Notes: generated from the sequence alone by a model not told the origin. A stretch of 64,000 nt of DNA from Daejeonella sp. (GCF_017495225.1 NZ_JAFEIG010000033.1:124001-188000), one strand, 5' to 3'. Shown: positions 34,242 through 43,878, counted from the stretch's first letter. Made by a program: numbers and translations.

Positions 34242-35621
34242 ATGAAATTTCTAAAAACACTATTTCCTGCTCTTCTTATTGGTTCAAGCTTGTTTGCTCA
34301 AAATCCTGATTCTATAATTATTCGTAAGATTTACGATGAAGCCTTAGAAAATGGACATGCCTATAAAAATTTAGAGTATTTGTGTAAGCAGATTGGTCCG
34401 CGACTTAGTGGCTCTGCCAATGCGCAAAAATCTGTAGACTGGACCAAAAAATTGATGGAAGAGTATGGTTTTGACCGTGTTTATCTACAAGAATTAATGG
34501 TTCCTGTATGGGAGCGTGGTGCAAAGGAAGAGGCATATATTTTGGATGGAAAGATTAAAATTCCTGTTCCAATTGCTGCCCTCGGCGGATCTATCGCTAC
34601 TAGTGCTAAAGGAATTACTGCCCCAATTTTGGAAGTTCAAAACTTTGAAGAGCTTAAAGCTTTAGGTGCCGATATTGTGAAAGGCAAGATTATATTTTTC
34701 AATCGCCCATTTGATCCTAAATTATTTAATACTTTTTCAGCTTATAGTGGAGCAGTAAATCAGCGCAGTCAGGGTGCTATTGAAGCCGCCAAGCTAGGTG
34801 CCGTAGCTGTTATTGTAAGGTCCATGTCTTCTGTAATCGACGATTTTCCTCATACTGGCGGAATGGTTTATCAAGATGGAGTTACCAAAATTCCCGGAGC
34901 AGCAATAAGTACTAAAGCCGCTGATCTGCTTAGTCAGAAATTAATGCAAAGGAAGTATCCCTCCGCTCAATTTTATTTCAAACAAAATTGCCGCACCTTG
35001 CCTGATGCAGTTTCTTATAATGTAATTGGTGAAATTAAAGGTACAGTTGACCCAGAAGGAATTATTACTGTTGGTGGGCATCTTGATTCATGGGATCTTG
35101 CTGAAGGTGCTCACGATGATGGCACAGGTGTTATGCAATCAGTAGAAGTTTTAAGAATTTTTAAACAACTAAACTTGAAGCCCAGACATACCATTAGGGC
35201 GGTAATGTTTATGAATGAGGAGAATGGTTTGCGTGGGGGACTTAAATACGCTGAGATTGCAAAGCAAAATAAAGAAAGGCATGTAGCTGCTGTTGAGTCT
35301 GACGCGGGTGGTTATACTCCTCGTGGTTTTAATGTTGAAAATGCCCCAAAATCCTTAGCACATTTTTCTAAATGGAAACCTCTTTTTGCCCCTTACCTTG
35401 TGGATGCGATAATTCCAGGGGGTGGCGGTGCTGATATCGGTCCGTTGAGAATTATGCCCGAAGTGGTTTTAATTGGCTTCAGGCCAGATTCACAACGTTA
35501 TTTTGATATCCACCATTCTAGCAATGATGTTTTTGAGAATGTGAATAGACGCGAACTGGAGCTCGGCGCTGCAGCCATGACATCTTTGATTTATCTCATC
35601 GATCAATATGGGACTAAATAA
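34242..35621 (+). CDS. M28-family peptidase, exported
   Basis: A 459-residue zinc peptidase with a signal peptide (residues 1-19, ending GSSLFAQ). A PA domain interrupts the catalytic part (~residues 115-235, with KGKIIFFNRPF). The catalytic domain shows GGHLDSWDLAEGAHDDGTGV near residue 278-297 (His and bridging Asp), FMNEENGLRGG (catalytic Glu and a zinc Glu), ESDAGGYTPRG and the terminal HHSSNDVFENV (zinc His). All ligands are present. The family includes aminopeptidases and carboxypeptidase Q-like enzymes. It starts 33 bp after recG and ends 15 bp before the MFS gene. Confidence 0.93.
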   Translation: MKFLKTLFPALLIGSSLFAQNPDSIIIRKIYDEALENGHAYKNLEYLCKQIGPRLSGSANAQKSVDWTKKLMEEYGFDRVYLQELMVPVWERGAKEEAYILDGKIKIPVPIAALGGSIATSAKGITAPILEVQNFEELKALGADIVKGKIIFFNRPFDPKLFNTFSAYSGAVNQRSQGAIEAAKLGAVAVIVRSMSSVIDDFPHTGGMVYQDGVTKIPGAAISTKAADLLSQKLMQRKYPSAQFYFKQNCRTLPDAVSYNVIGEIKGTVDPEGIITVGGHLDSWDLAEGAHDDGTGVMQSVEVLRIFKQLNLKPRHTIRAVMFMNEENGLRGGLKYAEIAKQNKERHVAAVESDAGGYTPRGFNVENAPKSLAHFSKWKPLFAPYLVDAIIPGGGGADIGPLRIMPEVVLIGFRPDSQRYFDIHHSSNDVFENVNRRELELGAAAMTSLIYLIDQYGTK

Positions 35622-35636
35622 AAAGCAGACTAAATT

Positions 35637-36923
35637 TTGAGTTTAAATAAAGAAGAGCTTGAGGCAAGAGGGGTACAGAAGGATCCTTATGTAGCGATGC
35701 GTTTTCCGGAGTTTCGCTCCTATATTGCCATGCGCTTCCTCTTTACCTTTGCCTACCAAATTCAGGCGGTAGTTGTTGGTTGGCATATTTATCAGCTGAC
35801 AAAAGATCCTCTTTCTTTGGGTTTAATAGGACTTGCAGAAGCTATCCCTTCTATCACTGTAACCCTTTATGGGGGATATATCGCGGATAAATCGGATAAG
35901 AAGAAACTATTGGTATGGATCATTGCATCCATGTTATTTTGTTCTGCCATCCTAGCCATAGTTACAACAAATGATGTGATCCAAGTAATTGGGCAAACAT
36001 GGGTCATCTTAATTATGTATGGAATTATTTTTTGTGTAGGGATTGCGCGTGGATTTTATTCGCCTACCGCTTTTGCATTAATGGCCCAAATTATTCCGAA
36101 AGAACATTATACAAATTCTTCAACTTGGAATAGTGGTAGTTGGCAAACAGCATCTATTATGGGTCCTGCAGTTGGTGGCTTACTTTATGCTTTTAGCGGA
36201 ATTACAGCTTGCTTCATTGTAATTGTTAGTTTTATTGCACTTGCACTTGTTTGTATTAAATTTTTCGTAAAAAACTATCCTGCCACCTTCATACCCAAAG
36301 AAAATATTTTTAAAAGCCTTTCGGAAGGGATTCGTTTTGTGTTTAAAAGCAAAATGATATTAGGGGCCTTGAGTCTTGACATGTTCTCTGTATTTTTCGG
36401 TGGTGCTGTAGCCTTGATGCCTATTTTTGCGCATGATATATTGAAAGTTGGGGCAGAAGGTCTAGGATTTATGAGAGCGGCTCCTGCTTTGGGTGCTGTA
36501 GTTACCATGTTTATTTTGGCAAAATATCCACCCATGAACAAGCCTTGGAGAAATTTATTGTTAGCCGTTGCCGGATTTGGAATATCGATAATTTGCTTTG
36601 GACTATCCAGAAATTTTTACCTCTCTTTTTTATTTCTATTCTTTGAGGGAGCATTTGATAGCGTTAGCGTTATAATTCGCTCAACTATTTTGCAAATTCT
36701 TACTCCCGAAGAAATGCGTGGAAGGGTATCAGCGGTGAATGGAATATTTATCAATTCATCTAATGAAATTGGTGCTTTTGAGTCGGGAGCAACAGCAAGG
36801 CTCATGGGAACTATTCCATCCGTACTTTTTGGTGGTAGTATGACACTTATAATTGTACTTATCACCTATTTAAAAACTAAAAGGCTCGTTCCTCTTAGTT
36901 TAAATCAGATTCATCGCAATTAA
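35637..36923 (+). CDS. MFS transporter (enterobactin-exporter/EntS-like group)
   Basis: A 428-residue protein with about twelve hydrophobic helices. Features are FAYQIQAVVVGWHIYQLTKDPLSLGLIGLAEAIP in helix 1-2, YIADKSDKKK as the loop 2-3 motif and RGFYSPTAFALMAQIIPKEHYTNSSTWNSGSW, which is typical of the MFS_3 branch that includes EntS and macrolide exporters. The ligand is unknown. The start is a TTG at 35637. The final 4 bp overlap the stop of the convergent PLDc_N-type gene, an unusually tight junction with no room for a terminator. Confidence 0.9.
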   Translation: MSLNKEELEARGVQKDPYVAMRFPEFRSYIAMRFLFTFAYQIQAVVVGWHIYQLTKDPLSLGLIGLAEAIPSITVTLYGGYIADKSDKKKLLVWIIASMLFCSAILAIVTTNDVIQVIGQTWVILIMYGIIFCVGIARGFYSPTAFALMAQIIPKEHYTNSSTWNSGSWQTASIMGPAVGGLLYAFSGITACFIVIVSFIALALVCIKFFVKNYPATFIPKENIFKSLSEGIRFVFKSKMILGALSLDMFSVFFGGAVALMPIFAHDILKVGAEGLGFMRAAPALGAVVTMFILAKYPPMNKPWRNLLLAVAGFGISIICFGLSRNFYLSFLFLFFEGAFDSVSVIIRSTILQILTPEEMRGRVSAVNGIFINSSNEIGAFESGATARLMGTIPSVLFGGSMTLIIVLITYLKTKRLVPLSLNQIHRN

Positions 36924-37132
36924 AATTTATTATTTCTACCCACAAGTAGATAAATAATTGAACCCAAAACGGGTGCAAGTAGGATTACAATTAACCATAA
37001 TAATTTAGTATTTGTGGGAATGCGACTTTTTAAAAGGTCCATTAAAGTGACCACAATGAGGATAAACCAAATTATTCCTATTAAAAATCTTAATACACCA
37101 CCAATGAAGAGTAAAATTAATAATCCGCTCAT
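36920..37132 (-). CDS. Small two-helix membrane protein, PLDc_N-type (copy 3)
   Basis: A 70-residue protein with two hydrophobic helices separated by a short basic loop: GGVLRFLIGIIWFILIVVTLMDLL, KSRIPTNTK, LLWLIVILLAPVLGSIIYLLVGR. The second helix with 'W-IV-IL-AP-LG-IIYLLVGR' is the hallmark of the phospholipase-D N-terminal (PLDc_N) membrane motif, found alone in YxlE-like and immunity-like proteins. It is the third of three consecutive paralogues, overlapping the upstream copy by 4 bp (ATGA). Its stop overlaps the convergent MFS gene. No catalytic PLD domain is present. Confidence 0.82.
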   Translation of the reverse strand: MSGLLILLFIGGVLRFLIGIIWFILIVVTLMDLLKSRIPTNTKLLWLIVILLAPVLGSIIYLLVGRNNKF

Positions 37133-37353
37133 AATGCTTTTTGTTTACGCCCCCATAAAAGATAGATTATAGCTCCCAAAAGCGGGGCAATTAGGATAAA
37201 TAGTATCCAAAGGAATTTACGATAATCGCTCATTTCCTTGGATTTTATGATATCAAATATTGAGAAAGGAATGACAAGAACTATCGAAATTGCTGTAAAG
37301 GCAATCAGAATTGACTCTAATATTCCAATATTGTAAAATAATAGGATACTCAT
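37129..37353 (-). CDS. Small two-helix membrane protein, PLDc_N-type (copy 2)
   Basis: A 74-residue protein of the same plan as its neighbours: hydrophobic helix (ILESILIAFTAISIVLVIPFSIFDII), polar loop KSKEMSDYRK, then FLWILFILIAPLLGAIIYLLWGRKQK. The PLDc_N-like second helix is nearly identical in pattern to copy 3, so the two probably arose by tandem duplication. It overlaps copy 1 upstream and copy 3 downstream by 4 bp each, which implies coupled translation of all three. The function is unknown. Confidence 0.82.
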   Translation of the reverse strand: MSILLFYNIGILESILIAFTAISIVLVIPFSIFDIIKSKEMSDYRKFLWILFILIAPLLGAIIYLLWGRKQKAL

Positions 37354-37580
37354 TGCATTTTCTTGATTTTTTGACTCTTTCCCATATTAAGATATAATGT
37401 TATTCCTATTAAGGGAGCCATAACAACTATGGTGGTCCAGAAAATTTTATCTCTCGGATTTTTAAATTCTGATTTCGATATATCAATTAAAACGTATGCC
37501 AAAGAAATGGCATGAGCGACTAAAATTAATATTACGAATAAAATAAGAATTGAAAAGCTGATATTCAATAAAATTAGCAT
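37350..37580 (-). CDS. Small two-helix membrane protein, PLDc_N-type (copy 1)
   Basis: A 76-residue protein, first of the three-gene set. It has a hydrophobic N-terminal helix (FSILILFVILILVAHAISLAYVLIDI), a loop SKSEFKNPRDK, and a second helix IFWTTIVVMAPLIGITLYLNMG. The PLDc_N pattern is more diverged than in copies 2 and 3 (the GR ending is replaced by GKSQK). It lies 39 bp after the ABC exporter gene on the same strand, so it may be the tail of that transcript. Confidence 0.78.
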   Translation of the reverse strand: MLILLNISFSILILFVILILVAHAISLAYVLIDISKSEFKNPRDKIFWTTIVVMAPLIGITLYLNMGKSQKIKKMQ

Positions 37581-37619
37581 AGTATCATTTAATTCATTTA
37601 AATATAAAAATATTTTCTC

Positions 37620-39368
37620 TTAGATTGAATATTTTTCTCCAATTTGCTGGCGCCACATGGCAAAATATAGACCTTTTTCAGCAAGTAACTCTTCATGCTT
37701 ACCTGATTCTATAATATGTCCTTTTTCTAGTACAAATATTTTATCAGCATGCATGATAGTTGAAAGTCGGTGCGCAATTAATATAGTGATGTGATCACTT
37801 ACTTCAGATACATTACGGATGGTCTCAGTAATTTCCTCCTCTGTTAATGAATCTAAGGATGATGTAGCCTCATCAAAAACCAGAATATTAGGCTCACGAA
37901 GTAATGCCCTTGCTATTGATAGACGCTGTTTTTCGCCACCCGATACCTTTACACCACCTTCACCAATAATGGTATCTAGTCCTTTATCTGCACGTGAAAG
38001 AAGATTTTGACATGCAGCTCTTTGTAAAACCTGCATACATTCTTCATCGCTAGCATCAGGTCGCACAAAAAGAAGGTTTTCACGGATGCTACCTGAAAAC
38101 AATTGTGTATCCTGTGTTACAAAGCTGATTTTTTCACGAAGTTCGTCCAAATCAATTTGCTTGGAAGGGACGTTATTGTATAGAACTTGGCCACTTTCAG
38201 GATGGTATAATCCTACAAGCAGTTTAACCAAAGTGGTTTTTCCCGATCCTGAGGGACCAACAAATGCGATTGTTTGTCCCTGTTTTGTTTCAAATGAAAT
38301 ATTCTCAAGTGCATTTCGGTTTGATGATTGATGCTTAAAACTTACTTCATTAAATTTAAGACTGTTTACACGGCCTAGAGCAACAGGATTTTCAGGCTTT
38401 TTCTCTTTCGGGGTATTTAAAATGGCCTTAAAGTTATCCAAGGATACTTCAGTCTCACGATAAACATTGATAATATTTCCGAGTTCTTGAAGAGGACCGA
38501 AAATAAAGAATGAGTAAATAAAGAGCGAGAAAAACTCTCCAACACTGATTCTGCCAGCAAATATTAGATAAAGCATCAAGAGCAAAATCATATTTCTAAG
38601 CAAATTGACCAATGTGCCTTGGATAAAACTTAGGCTTCGTACATATTTAACTTTTTTGAGCTCAAGCTTTAGGATTTTATTGGTTGTATTACTTAAACGT
38701 TTTATTTCCTGACCTGAAAGCCCTAAACTTTTTACTAACTCAATATTTCTTAACGATTCGGTGGTTGAGCCTGCTAGTGCCGTAGTTTCAGCTACAATAG
38801 CTTTCTGTACCACTTTTATTTTTTTGCTGAGTACAGAACTTATAAATCCGAGAATAGGAATTACAGAAATATATACTACAGCAATTGACCAATGAATATT
38901 AATTGCATAAATAAAAACGAATGTTACTCCAACTAAAGAGGTGAACACAATATTTATGAGCGCAGTTATCAGCTTCTCACTATCGGTTCTCACTTTTTGT
39001 AATACGCCCAATGTTTCGCCACTACGTTGATCTTCAAATACTGAATAGGGTAATTCGAGAGAGTGCGCTAGTCCATCAGAATAGATTTTTGCCCCTAACC
39101 GTTGAGTAATCACATTGACATAATAATCCTGGAAATTTTTCGCGATTCGCGAAACCATCGCTACTCCCATTGCTGCAAGTATTAATAATCCAGCACCTTT
39201 AAAAAATTCTTCGGTGGTATATTCCTGATATCTAGTTACATAGGTATCGATTACTTTTCGGAAAATCCATGGATCCAAGAGTGAAAATATCTGATTTACA
39301 GCGGCAAGTAATAAGGCTAAGAAGATTAGTCCTTTATAGTTTTTTAAATATTGTAATAGTAGTTTCAT
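37620..39368 (-). CDS. ABC exporter, fused membrane and ATPase domains
   Basis: A 582-residue half-transporter. The N-terminal ~310 residues form an ABC type 1 membrane domain (SLLDPWIFRKVIDTYVTRYQ, then several long helices). The ATPase has Walker A GPSGSGKTTL near residue 370, the Q-loop VTQDTQLFSG, signature VSGGEKQRLSIARA, Walker B LVFDEATSSLD and H-loop IAHRLS. It is complete and of usual length. Relatives export lipids, peptides or drugs; the substrate is unknown. It lies after the frr terminator and before three small membrane-protein genes, which could be accessory to it. Confidence 0.92.
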   Translation of the reverse strand: MKLLLQYLKNYKGLIFLALLLAAVNQIFSLLDPWIFRKVIDTYVTRYQEYTTEEFFKGAGLLILAAMGVAMVSRIAKNFQDYYVNVITQRLGAKIYSDGLAHSLELPYSVFEDQRSGETLGVLQKVRTDSEKLITALINIVFTSLVGVTFVFIYAINIHWSIAVVYISVIPILGFISSVLSKKIKVVQKAIVAETTALAGSTTESLRNIELVKSLGLSGQEIKRLSNTTNKILKLELKKVKYVRSLSFIQGTLVNLLRNMILLLMLYLIFAGRISVGEFFSLFIYSFFIFGPLQELGNIINVYRETEVSLDNFKAILNTPKEKKPENPVALGRVNSLKFNEVSFKHQSSNRNALENISFETKQGQTIAFVGPSGSGKTTLVKLLVGLYHPESGQVLYNNVPSKQIDLDELREKISFVTQDTQLFSGSIRENLLFVRPDASDEECMQVLQRAACQNLLSRADKGLDTIIGEGGVKVSGGEKQRLSIARALLREPNILVFDEATSSLDSLTEEEITETIRNVSEVSDHITILIAHRLSTIMHADKIFVLEKGHIIESGKHEELLAEKGLYFAMWRQQIGEKYSI

Positions 39369-39384
39369 AGGTAATTGGTCATAA

Positions 39385-39425
39385 AAAAGAAAGGGAACAA
39401 GTTAAATTCCTATTCCCTTTCTTTT
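39385..39425 (-). terminator. Hairpin terminator after frr
   Basis: AAAAGAAAGGGAA (39385-39397) and TTCCCTTTCTTTT (39413-39425) pair perfectly over 13 bp around a 15-base loop. On the minus strand the second arm ends in TTTT followed by more T, 18 bp after the frr stop. Confidence 0.75.
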
Positions 39426-39442
39426 GATATGTTATATTTTAA

Positions 39443-40006
39443 TTAGACAGTCATGATGTCTTTTTCTTTAAGCTCCATTAGTCGGTCGATACGAACAATA
39501 CAGCTATCAGTTAATTTCTGTACTTCACCTTCTCCAGTTTTGATTTCATCATCAGATACACCTTCAGATTTTGTGCGCTTGATTTTCTCATTAGCATCTT
39601 TACGGATGTTTCTAACTGCGATTCTTCCTTTTTCGGCTTCTTCTTTTACTTTTTTAACTAGGTCTTTACGGCGTTCTTCTGTAAGTGGTGGAACATTTAA
39701 GCGGATTACCGTACCATCGTTTTGAGGGTTTAAGCCGATGTTTGCCTCCATAATTGCTCTTTCAATCGGAATGAGCATTGCTTTTTCCCATGGTTGTACA
39801 ACAAGTGTACGCGCATCTGGTGTATTTACTGTTCCAATTTGATTTAAAGCTGTTGGAGTTCCATAATAATCTACAAAAATACCATCTAACATGGTTGGCA
39901 TTGCCTTACCGGCACGTATTTTTACCAATTCATTATCACAAAACTCAATGGCTTTTTCCATATGAGCTTTCGCATCATCCAGTTGTTTCTTTATAAGCTC
40001 GTTCAT
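39443..40006 (-). CDS. frr: Ribosome recycling factor
   Basis: A 187-residue protein of normal length that releases ribosomes from mRNA after termination, with EF-G. The three-helix-bundle pattern is clear: AKAHMEKAIEFCDNELVKIRAGKAMPTMLDGI at the N-terminus, NTPDARTLVVQPWEKAMLIPIERAI, then LTEERRKDLVKKVKEEAEKGRIAVRNIRKDANEKIK. It follows pyrH by 73 bp on the same strand, the classical order tsf-pyrH-frr, here with nagA inserted between tsf and pyrH. Confidence 0.98.
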   Translation of the reverse strand: MNELIKKQLDDAKAHMEKAIEFCDNELVKIRAGKAMPTMLDGIFVDYYGTPTALNQIGTVNTPDARTLVVQPWEKAMLIPIERAIMEANIGLNPQNDGTVIRLNVPPLTEERRKDLVKKVKEEAEKGRIAVRNIRKDANEKIKRTKSEGVSDDEIKTGEGEVQKLTDSCIVRIDRLMELKEKDIMTV

Positions 40007-40079
40007 AATATTTCTGTTCGATTTGCAAAATTAATTAAATTCCTCTTATCTAAGGTATTTAAACATTATTCAATCTATT

Positions 40080-40787
40080 TTATCCCCTAACTAATGTTCC
40101 AATTGGTTCTCCTTCTGCTAAACGCATAAAATTACCAGGCTTATTCATGTCGAAAACAATAATTGGGAGTTTATTTTCTTGGCACAATGTGAAAGCAGTC
40201 ATGTCCATCACATTCAAATTCTTTTTATAAACTTCATCGAAAGTAATTTCATCGTATCGGGTTGCGTTTGAATCTTTAAGAGGATCGGCAGTGTAGATAC
40301 CATCCACACGTGTGCCCTTCATCACAACATCCGCATTAATTTCAACAGCTCTTAAAGATGCGGCGGTATCAGTGGTAAAATATGGATTTCCAGTTCCTGC
40401 CCCGAATATGACAATTCTTCCTTTTTCTAGGTGTCGAACTGCTCTTCTACGAATAAATGGTTCACAAATTTGTTCCATTTTAATCGCAGTGAGTAAGCGT
40501 GTTTTGACGCCAGTTTTTTCAAGCGCATCCTGTAAAGCCATACTATTGATTACAGTAGCAAGCATGCCCATATAGTCGGCTTGCACACGATCCATGCCCG
40601 CTTTTTCTGCACTTAATCCGCGATAAATATTACCACCGCCAATTACTAAGGCTATTTCTATTCCTCTTGCATGTACAGCTTGAATGTCTTTTGCATATTG
40701 TGCTACGCGATCAATATCGATGCCATATTGCTTTTCGCCCATCAATGCTTCGCCACTTAGTTTTAGGAGGATACGTTTAAACTTCAT
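40080..40787 (-). CDS. pyrH: UMP kinase
   Basis: A 235-residue amino-acid-kinase-fold enzyme that phosphorylates UMP to UDP and acts as a hexamer. Family marks: [21 protein letters not shown] at the start, [13 protein letters not shown] near residue 47, [43 protein letters not shown] and [13 protein letters not shown]. The length is typical. It starts 4 bp before the nagA stop region (40792), implying co-transcription with nagA, and precedes frr. Confidence 0.98.
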   Translation of the reverse strand: MKFKRILLKLSGEALMGEKQYGIDIDRVAQYAKDIQAVHARGIEIALVIGGGNIYRGLSAEKAGMDRVQADYMGMLATVINSMALQDALEKTGVKTRLLTAIKMEQICEPFIRRRAVRHLEKGRIVIFGAGTGNPYFTTDTAASLRAVEINADVVMKGTRVDGIYTADPLKDSNATRYDEITFDEVYKKNLNVMDMTAFTLCQENKLPIIVFDMNKPGNFMRLAEGEPIGTLVRG

Positions 40788-40791
40788 CTTT

Positions 40792-41916
40792 TTAATTTAT
40801 TAAATTATTTTCTAATATACCTGAAAAGTAGGTCTTTTGGAATTGTAAATTTTTGTCAAACACCAAAATATCAGCAGCATAGCCAGACTTTAAATATCCG
40901 TGTTTATTATCTTTTATTAGTTTTGATGGGTATGTGGAAGCCATTCTTAAAGCTTCATCTATTGGAATATTAGCGTGATTAACGCAATTTTCTACCGCCT
41001 TAAGCATGCTTAGGCAAGAACCTGACAAAGTTCCATCTGGCATGGTATAACGATCGCCGGTAAATACATGTTGATAAGCGCCTTGATTACTATTTGTTAC
41101 TGCATCAGTAATTAAGAATAATTTGTCGCCCATTTCTCTTTTAGCTAATTCAATCATCGGAAAGCTAACATGTACACCATCGGCCACAATGCTTGTGTAT
41201 GGTTTTGTCTTAAAAATTGCTGGAATTAAACCTGGCTCTCTATGATGAATAGCTGGCATTGCATTATAAAGATGAGTGGCAGCATGTACGGGATTGTTTA
41301 GGAATGATATAGCTGTCTCATAGCTTGCATTGCTATGACCTGCAGAGATGATAATACCTTGTGAATCAAGATAATCCATCAACTCCCTGTCTTGCAGTTC
41401 AGGTGCGATGGTCATCATTTTTATTTCTCCTTCGGCTAGTTCAACCCAATTCTTTAGCTCTGATAATTGCCCTTTTTTTATAAATTTTTCGGGGTGTGCA
41501 CCTTTTTTTATTGGATTGAGATAAGGACCTTCAAGGTGCAAACCAAGAAATACCCCTTTTGCCTTCTTGCGATATGATTTGGCTACTTCAATTGCTTTTA
41601 ATACAACTTCATCACTATTGGTGGCTACTGTAGCAAAAAATCCTGTAGTTCCTTGACCTAGCAAATCAATTTCCATTTGTTGTAAAGCTTCTTCGCTAGG
41701 TAATGAGCCGAAAAGTTGTCCTCCACTTCCATAAATTTGAAGATCTATTAAAGCAGGAGCTATAAATAAGTCTTTTAGGTCGTGAGTTTGAAAGTCGGAT
41801 GGTATTTCTGATGCATTGCAAATAGATAATATATGTCCGTTCTTTAGAAGGATCACCTTATTTTCTAATTTTTCTTCACCAGTATATATGCTGGCATTTA
41901 TAAGTGCAATACTCAT
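40792..41916 (-). CDS. nagA: N-acetylglucosamine-6-phosphate deacetylase
   Basis: A 374-residue amidohydrolase that removes acetate from GlcNAc-6-phosphate in amino-sugar recycling. It shows [14 protein letters not shown], the metal-site segment [18 protein letters not shown] near residues 125-142, [27 protein letters not shown] and FLITDAV with the catalytic Asp. The usual His-x-His after strand 1 is replaced by LQIYG, as in NagA subtypes that use one metal. It is the first gene before pyrH, 4 bp apart, and 120 bp after the tsf stop with the tsf terminator between. Confidence 0.93.
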   Translation of the reverse strand: MSIALINASIYTGEEKLENKVILLKNGHILSICNASEIPSDFQTHDLKDLFIAPALIDLQIYGSGGQLFGSLPSEEALQQMEIDLLGQGTTGFFATVATNSDEVVLKAIEVAKSYRKKAKGVFLGLHLEGPYLNPIKKGAHPEKFIKKGQLSELKNWVELAEGEIKMMTIAPELQDRELMDYLDSQGIIISAGHSNASYETAISFLNNPVHAATHLYNAMPAIHHREPGLIPAIFKTKPYTSIVADGVHVSFPMIELAKREMGDKLFLITDAVTNSNQGAYQHVFTGDRYTMPDGTLSGSCLSMLKAVENCVNHANIPIDEALRMASTYPSKLIKDNKHGYLKSGYAADILVFDKNLQFQKTYFSGILENNLIN

Positions 41917-42004
41917 CTGTTTGTTCTTTCTATTTATAAGATGAAGCCTGTAATGATTATTAAAATCATATTGGAATCATGGTTCAGGAATTTTCAGACA
42001 AAAA

Positions 42005-42031
42005 AAATCCTCTCCGTTTTGGAGAGGATTT
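42005..42031 (-). terminator. Intrinsic terminator after tsf
   Basis: AAATCCTCTCC (42005-42015) and GGAGAGGATTT (42021-42031) form a perfect 11-bp stem with a five-base loop. On the minus strand it is followed by a T-run (complement of 42001-42007), and it lies 5 bp after the tsf stop. Confidence 0.9.
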
Positions 42032-42036
42032 AAATA

Positions 42037-42876
42037 TTAAGCTCCTAACTGAACCCGTTTGAAGGCGGTAACAGTGAGTCCTTTTTCTACATCATTTAAA
42101 AACTGAGCAACAGTTTTACTTGAGTCTTTTACAAACTCCTGATTTAGTAAAGTTGAGTCTTTATAGAATTTATTAAGTTTTCCTGCAGCAATCTTTTCTA
42201 CCATTTCTTCTGGCTTACCTTCTGCACGGATTACATCTTTAGCAATTTCAAGTTCTCTTTCGATAGTTTTTGAATCTACATCATCTTTATCGATAGCAAC
42301 TGGGTTCATTGCAGCAATTTGCATCGCTACGTCTTTACCAACCTCATCAGCAGATGCTGGGTTAGAATTCAAAGCAACTAATACACCTAAACGGTAGTTT
42401 CCGTGAATGTAAGCGATAACTTTATCACCTGTTACTGACTCGAATTTAGAAACACCAACTTTTTCACCAATTTTACCAATTTGTGAAATGATTGTATCAG
42501 CTAATTTTTCGCCATTTAGGTCCAATTGAAGTAAATCATCTAGAGAAGCTGGATTTTTATCAATTGCTAAATCAGCAATGCTGCTTGCAAAAGCAACGAA
42601 ATCAGCATTTTTAGCAACGAAATCAGTTTCGCAGTTAAATTCAATGATAACACCACGCTTACCATCAGCGGTTGTTTTTGCGATAACTACACCTTCATTT
42701 GATTCACGATCTTGGCGACTAGCAGCAACTTTTGCACCTTTTTTACGTAGGTAGTCGATTGCAGCTTCAAAATCACCATTAGCTTCGGTTAATGCTTTTT
42801 TGCAATCCATCATTCCGGCTCCGGTCTGCTGGCGTAATTTATTTACATCTGCGGCAGTAATTTGTACTGTAGACAT
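42037..42876 (-). CDS. tsf: Elongation factor Ts
   Basis: A 279-residue nucleotide-exchange factor for EF-Tu. The N-terminal UBA-like domain has ADVNKLRQQTGAGMMDCKKALTEANGDFEAAIDYLRKKG. The core has the signature GVIIEFNCETDFVAKN near residues 75-90 and a second half VIAYIHGNYRLGVLVALN. The C-terminus ends FLNDVEKGLTVTAFKRVQLG. It is the last gene of rplM-rpsI-rpsB-tsf, separated from rpsB by 142 bp containing a stem-loop, and is closed by the terminator at 42005-42031. Confidence 0.98.
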   Translation of the reverse strand: MSTVQITAADVNKLRQQTGAGMMDCKKALTEANGDFEAAIDYLRKKGAKVAASRQDRESNEGVVIAKTTADGKRGVIIEFNCETDFVAKNADFVAFASSIADLAIDKNPASLDDLLQLDLNGEKLADTIISQIGKIGEKVGVSKFESVTGDKVIAYIHGNYRLGVLVALNSNPASADEVGKDVAMQIAAMNPVAIDKDDVDSKTIERELEIAKDVIRAEGKPEEMVEKIAAGKLNKFYKDSTLLNQEFVKDSSKTVAQFLNDVEKGLTVTAFKRVQLGA

Positions 42877-42899
42877 GTTATTTTCCTTTTAATCCTTTG

Positions 42900-42922
42900 A
42901 ATCCCCGCCATTGGCGGGGATT
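42900..42922 (-). promoter_or_regulatory. Stem-loop between rpsB and tsf
   Basis: AATCCCCGCC (42900-42909) pairs perfectly with GGCGGGGATT (42913-42922) around a three-base loop. On the minus strand no T-run follows, only 23 bp remain to the tsf start, and the stem is GC-rich, unlike its surroundings. An mRNA processing, stability or partial attenuation role is more likely than full termination. Confidence 0.6.
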
Positions 42923-43018
42923 TAAGGGAATATTATTAAAATTAATTTGATTGTTTTTGCAATTGCTATCCCATAATACTTAGGGATTAACTAATTGTAA
43001 TTGCGGAATAATTCGAAA

Positions 43019-43870
43019 TTATTCTTCGCTTTTTGCTTCAGTTTCAGCAGTTACTCCTTCAGAAGCTGCAGCCTTACGGGTGCGTTTTCCTGGCGTTGCT
43101 GCCTCGTCTTTTGCTTCGCCTTCAGTATCTACTTTTGCTTTTGCAGTAGCAGCTTCCTTATCAGCTTCTTCATCCTTCTCACGCTTACGCTCGTCTAATC
43201 CTTCATGGATAGCCTTCATGATAACATCAGTAATCAATGTGATTGATTTAGTTGCATCATCATTCGCTGGGATAGGGAAGTCGATGTTTGACGGATCAGA
43301 GTTAGTATCAACCATTGCGAAAGTAGGGATGTTTAATTTCATCGCTTCTGCAACAGAGATATGTTCTTTCTTAACGTCAATAATAAATAATGCAGCTGGT
43401 AAACGATTTAAATCAGCAATACCTCCAAGAAGGGCTTCTAATTTGATACGCTCACGCTGAATCATTAATTTTTCTTTCTTTGATAAAACATCAAAAGTAC
43501 CGTCTTTAGTCATCTTATCGATGTTCGACATCTTTTTGATTGATTTACGAACTGTAGCAAAGTTAGTTAACATACCACCTAACCAACGCTCGGTTACATA
43601 AGGCATGTTTACAGAACGAGCTTGCTCAGCAACAATATCTTTAGCTTGCTTCTTAGTAGAAACAAATAAGATTTTGCGTCCTGATTTTACGATTTGTTTA
43701 ATCGCAGCAGCAGCTTCTTCTAATTTTGTTAAAGTTTTATTTAAATCTATAATGTGGATGCCATTACGTTCCATGAAAATGTACGGAGCCATTTTCGGAT
43801 CCCATTTACGGGTAAGGTGACCAAAATGTACACCTGCATCCAATAAGTCTTGATATGTTGTTCTTGCCAT
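43019..43870 (-). CDS. rpsB: 30S ribosomal protein S2
   Basis: A 283-residue protein. Core S2 motifs: [28 protein letters not shown] at the N-terminus, [72 protein letters not shown]. After about residue 228 there is an extra charged Lys/Glu/Ala tail of ~55 residues ([18 protein letters not shown]), a common Bacteroidetes extension. An AGGAGG Shine-Dalgarno sits 8 bases before the ATG, unlike its neighbours. It follows rpsI by 18 bp in the rplM-rpsI-rpsB-tsf operon. Confidence 0.98.
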   Translation of the reverse strand: MARTTYQDLLDAGVHFGHLTRKWDPKMAPYIFMERNGIHIIDLNKTLTKLEEAAAAIKQIVKSGRKILFVSTKKQAKDIVAEQARSVNMPYVTERWLGGMLTNFATVRKSIKKMSNIDKMTKDGTFDVLSKKEKLMIQRERIKLEALLGGIADLNRLPAALFIIDVKKEHISVAEAMKLNIPTFAMVDTNSDPSNIDFPIPANDDATKSITLITDVIMKAIHEGLDERKREKDEEADKEAATAKAKVDTEGEAKDEAATPGKRTRKAAASEGVTAETEAKSEE

Positions 43871-43878
43871 TGTCTGAT

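Noticed and set aside
40792..41916. NagA as a possible fusion or pseudogene because the His-x-His is absent
   Set aside because: The frame is complete and of normal length with other catalytic motifs; loss of this pair occurs in known one-metal NagA subtypes.
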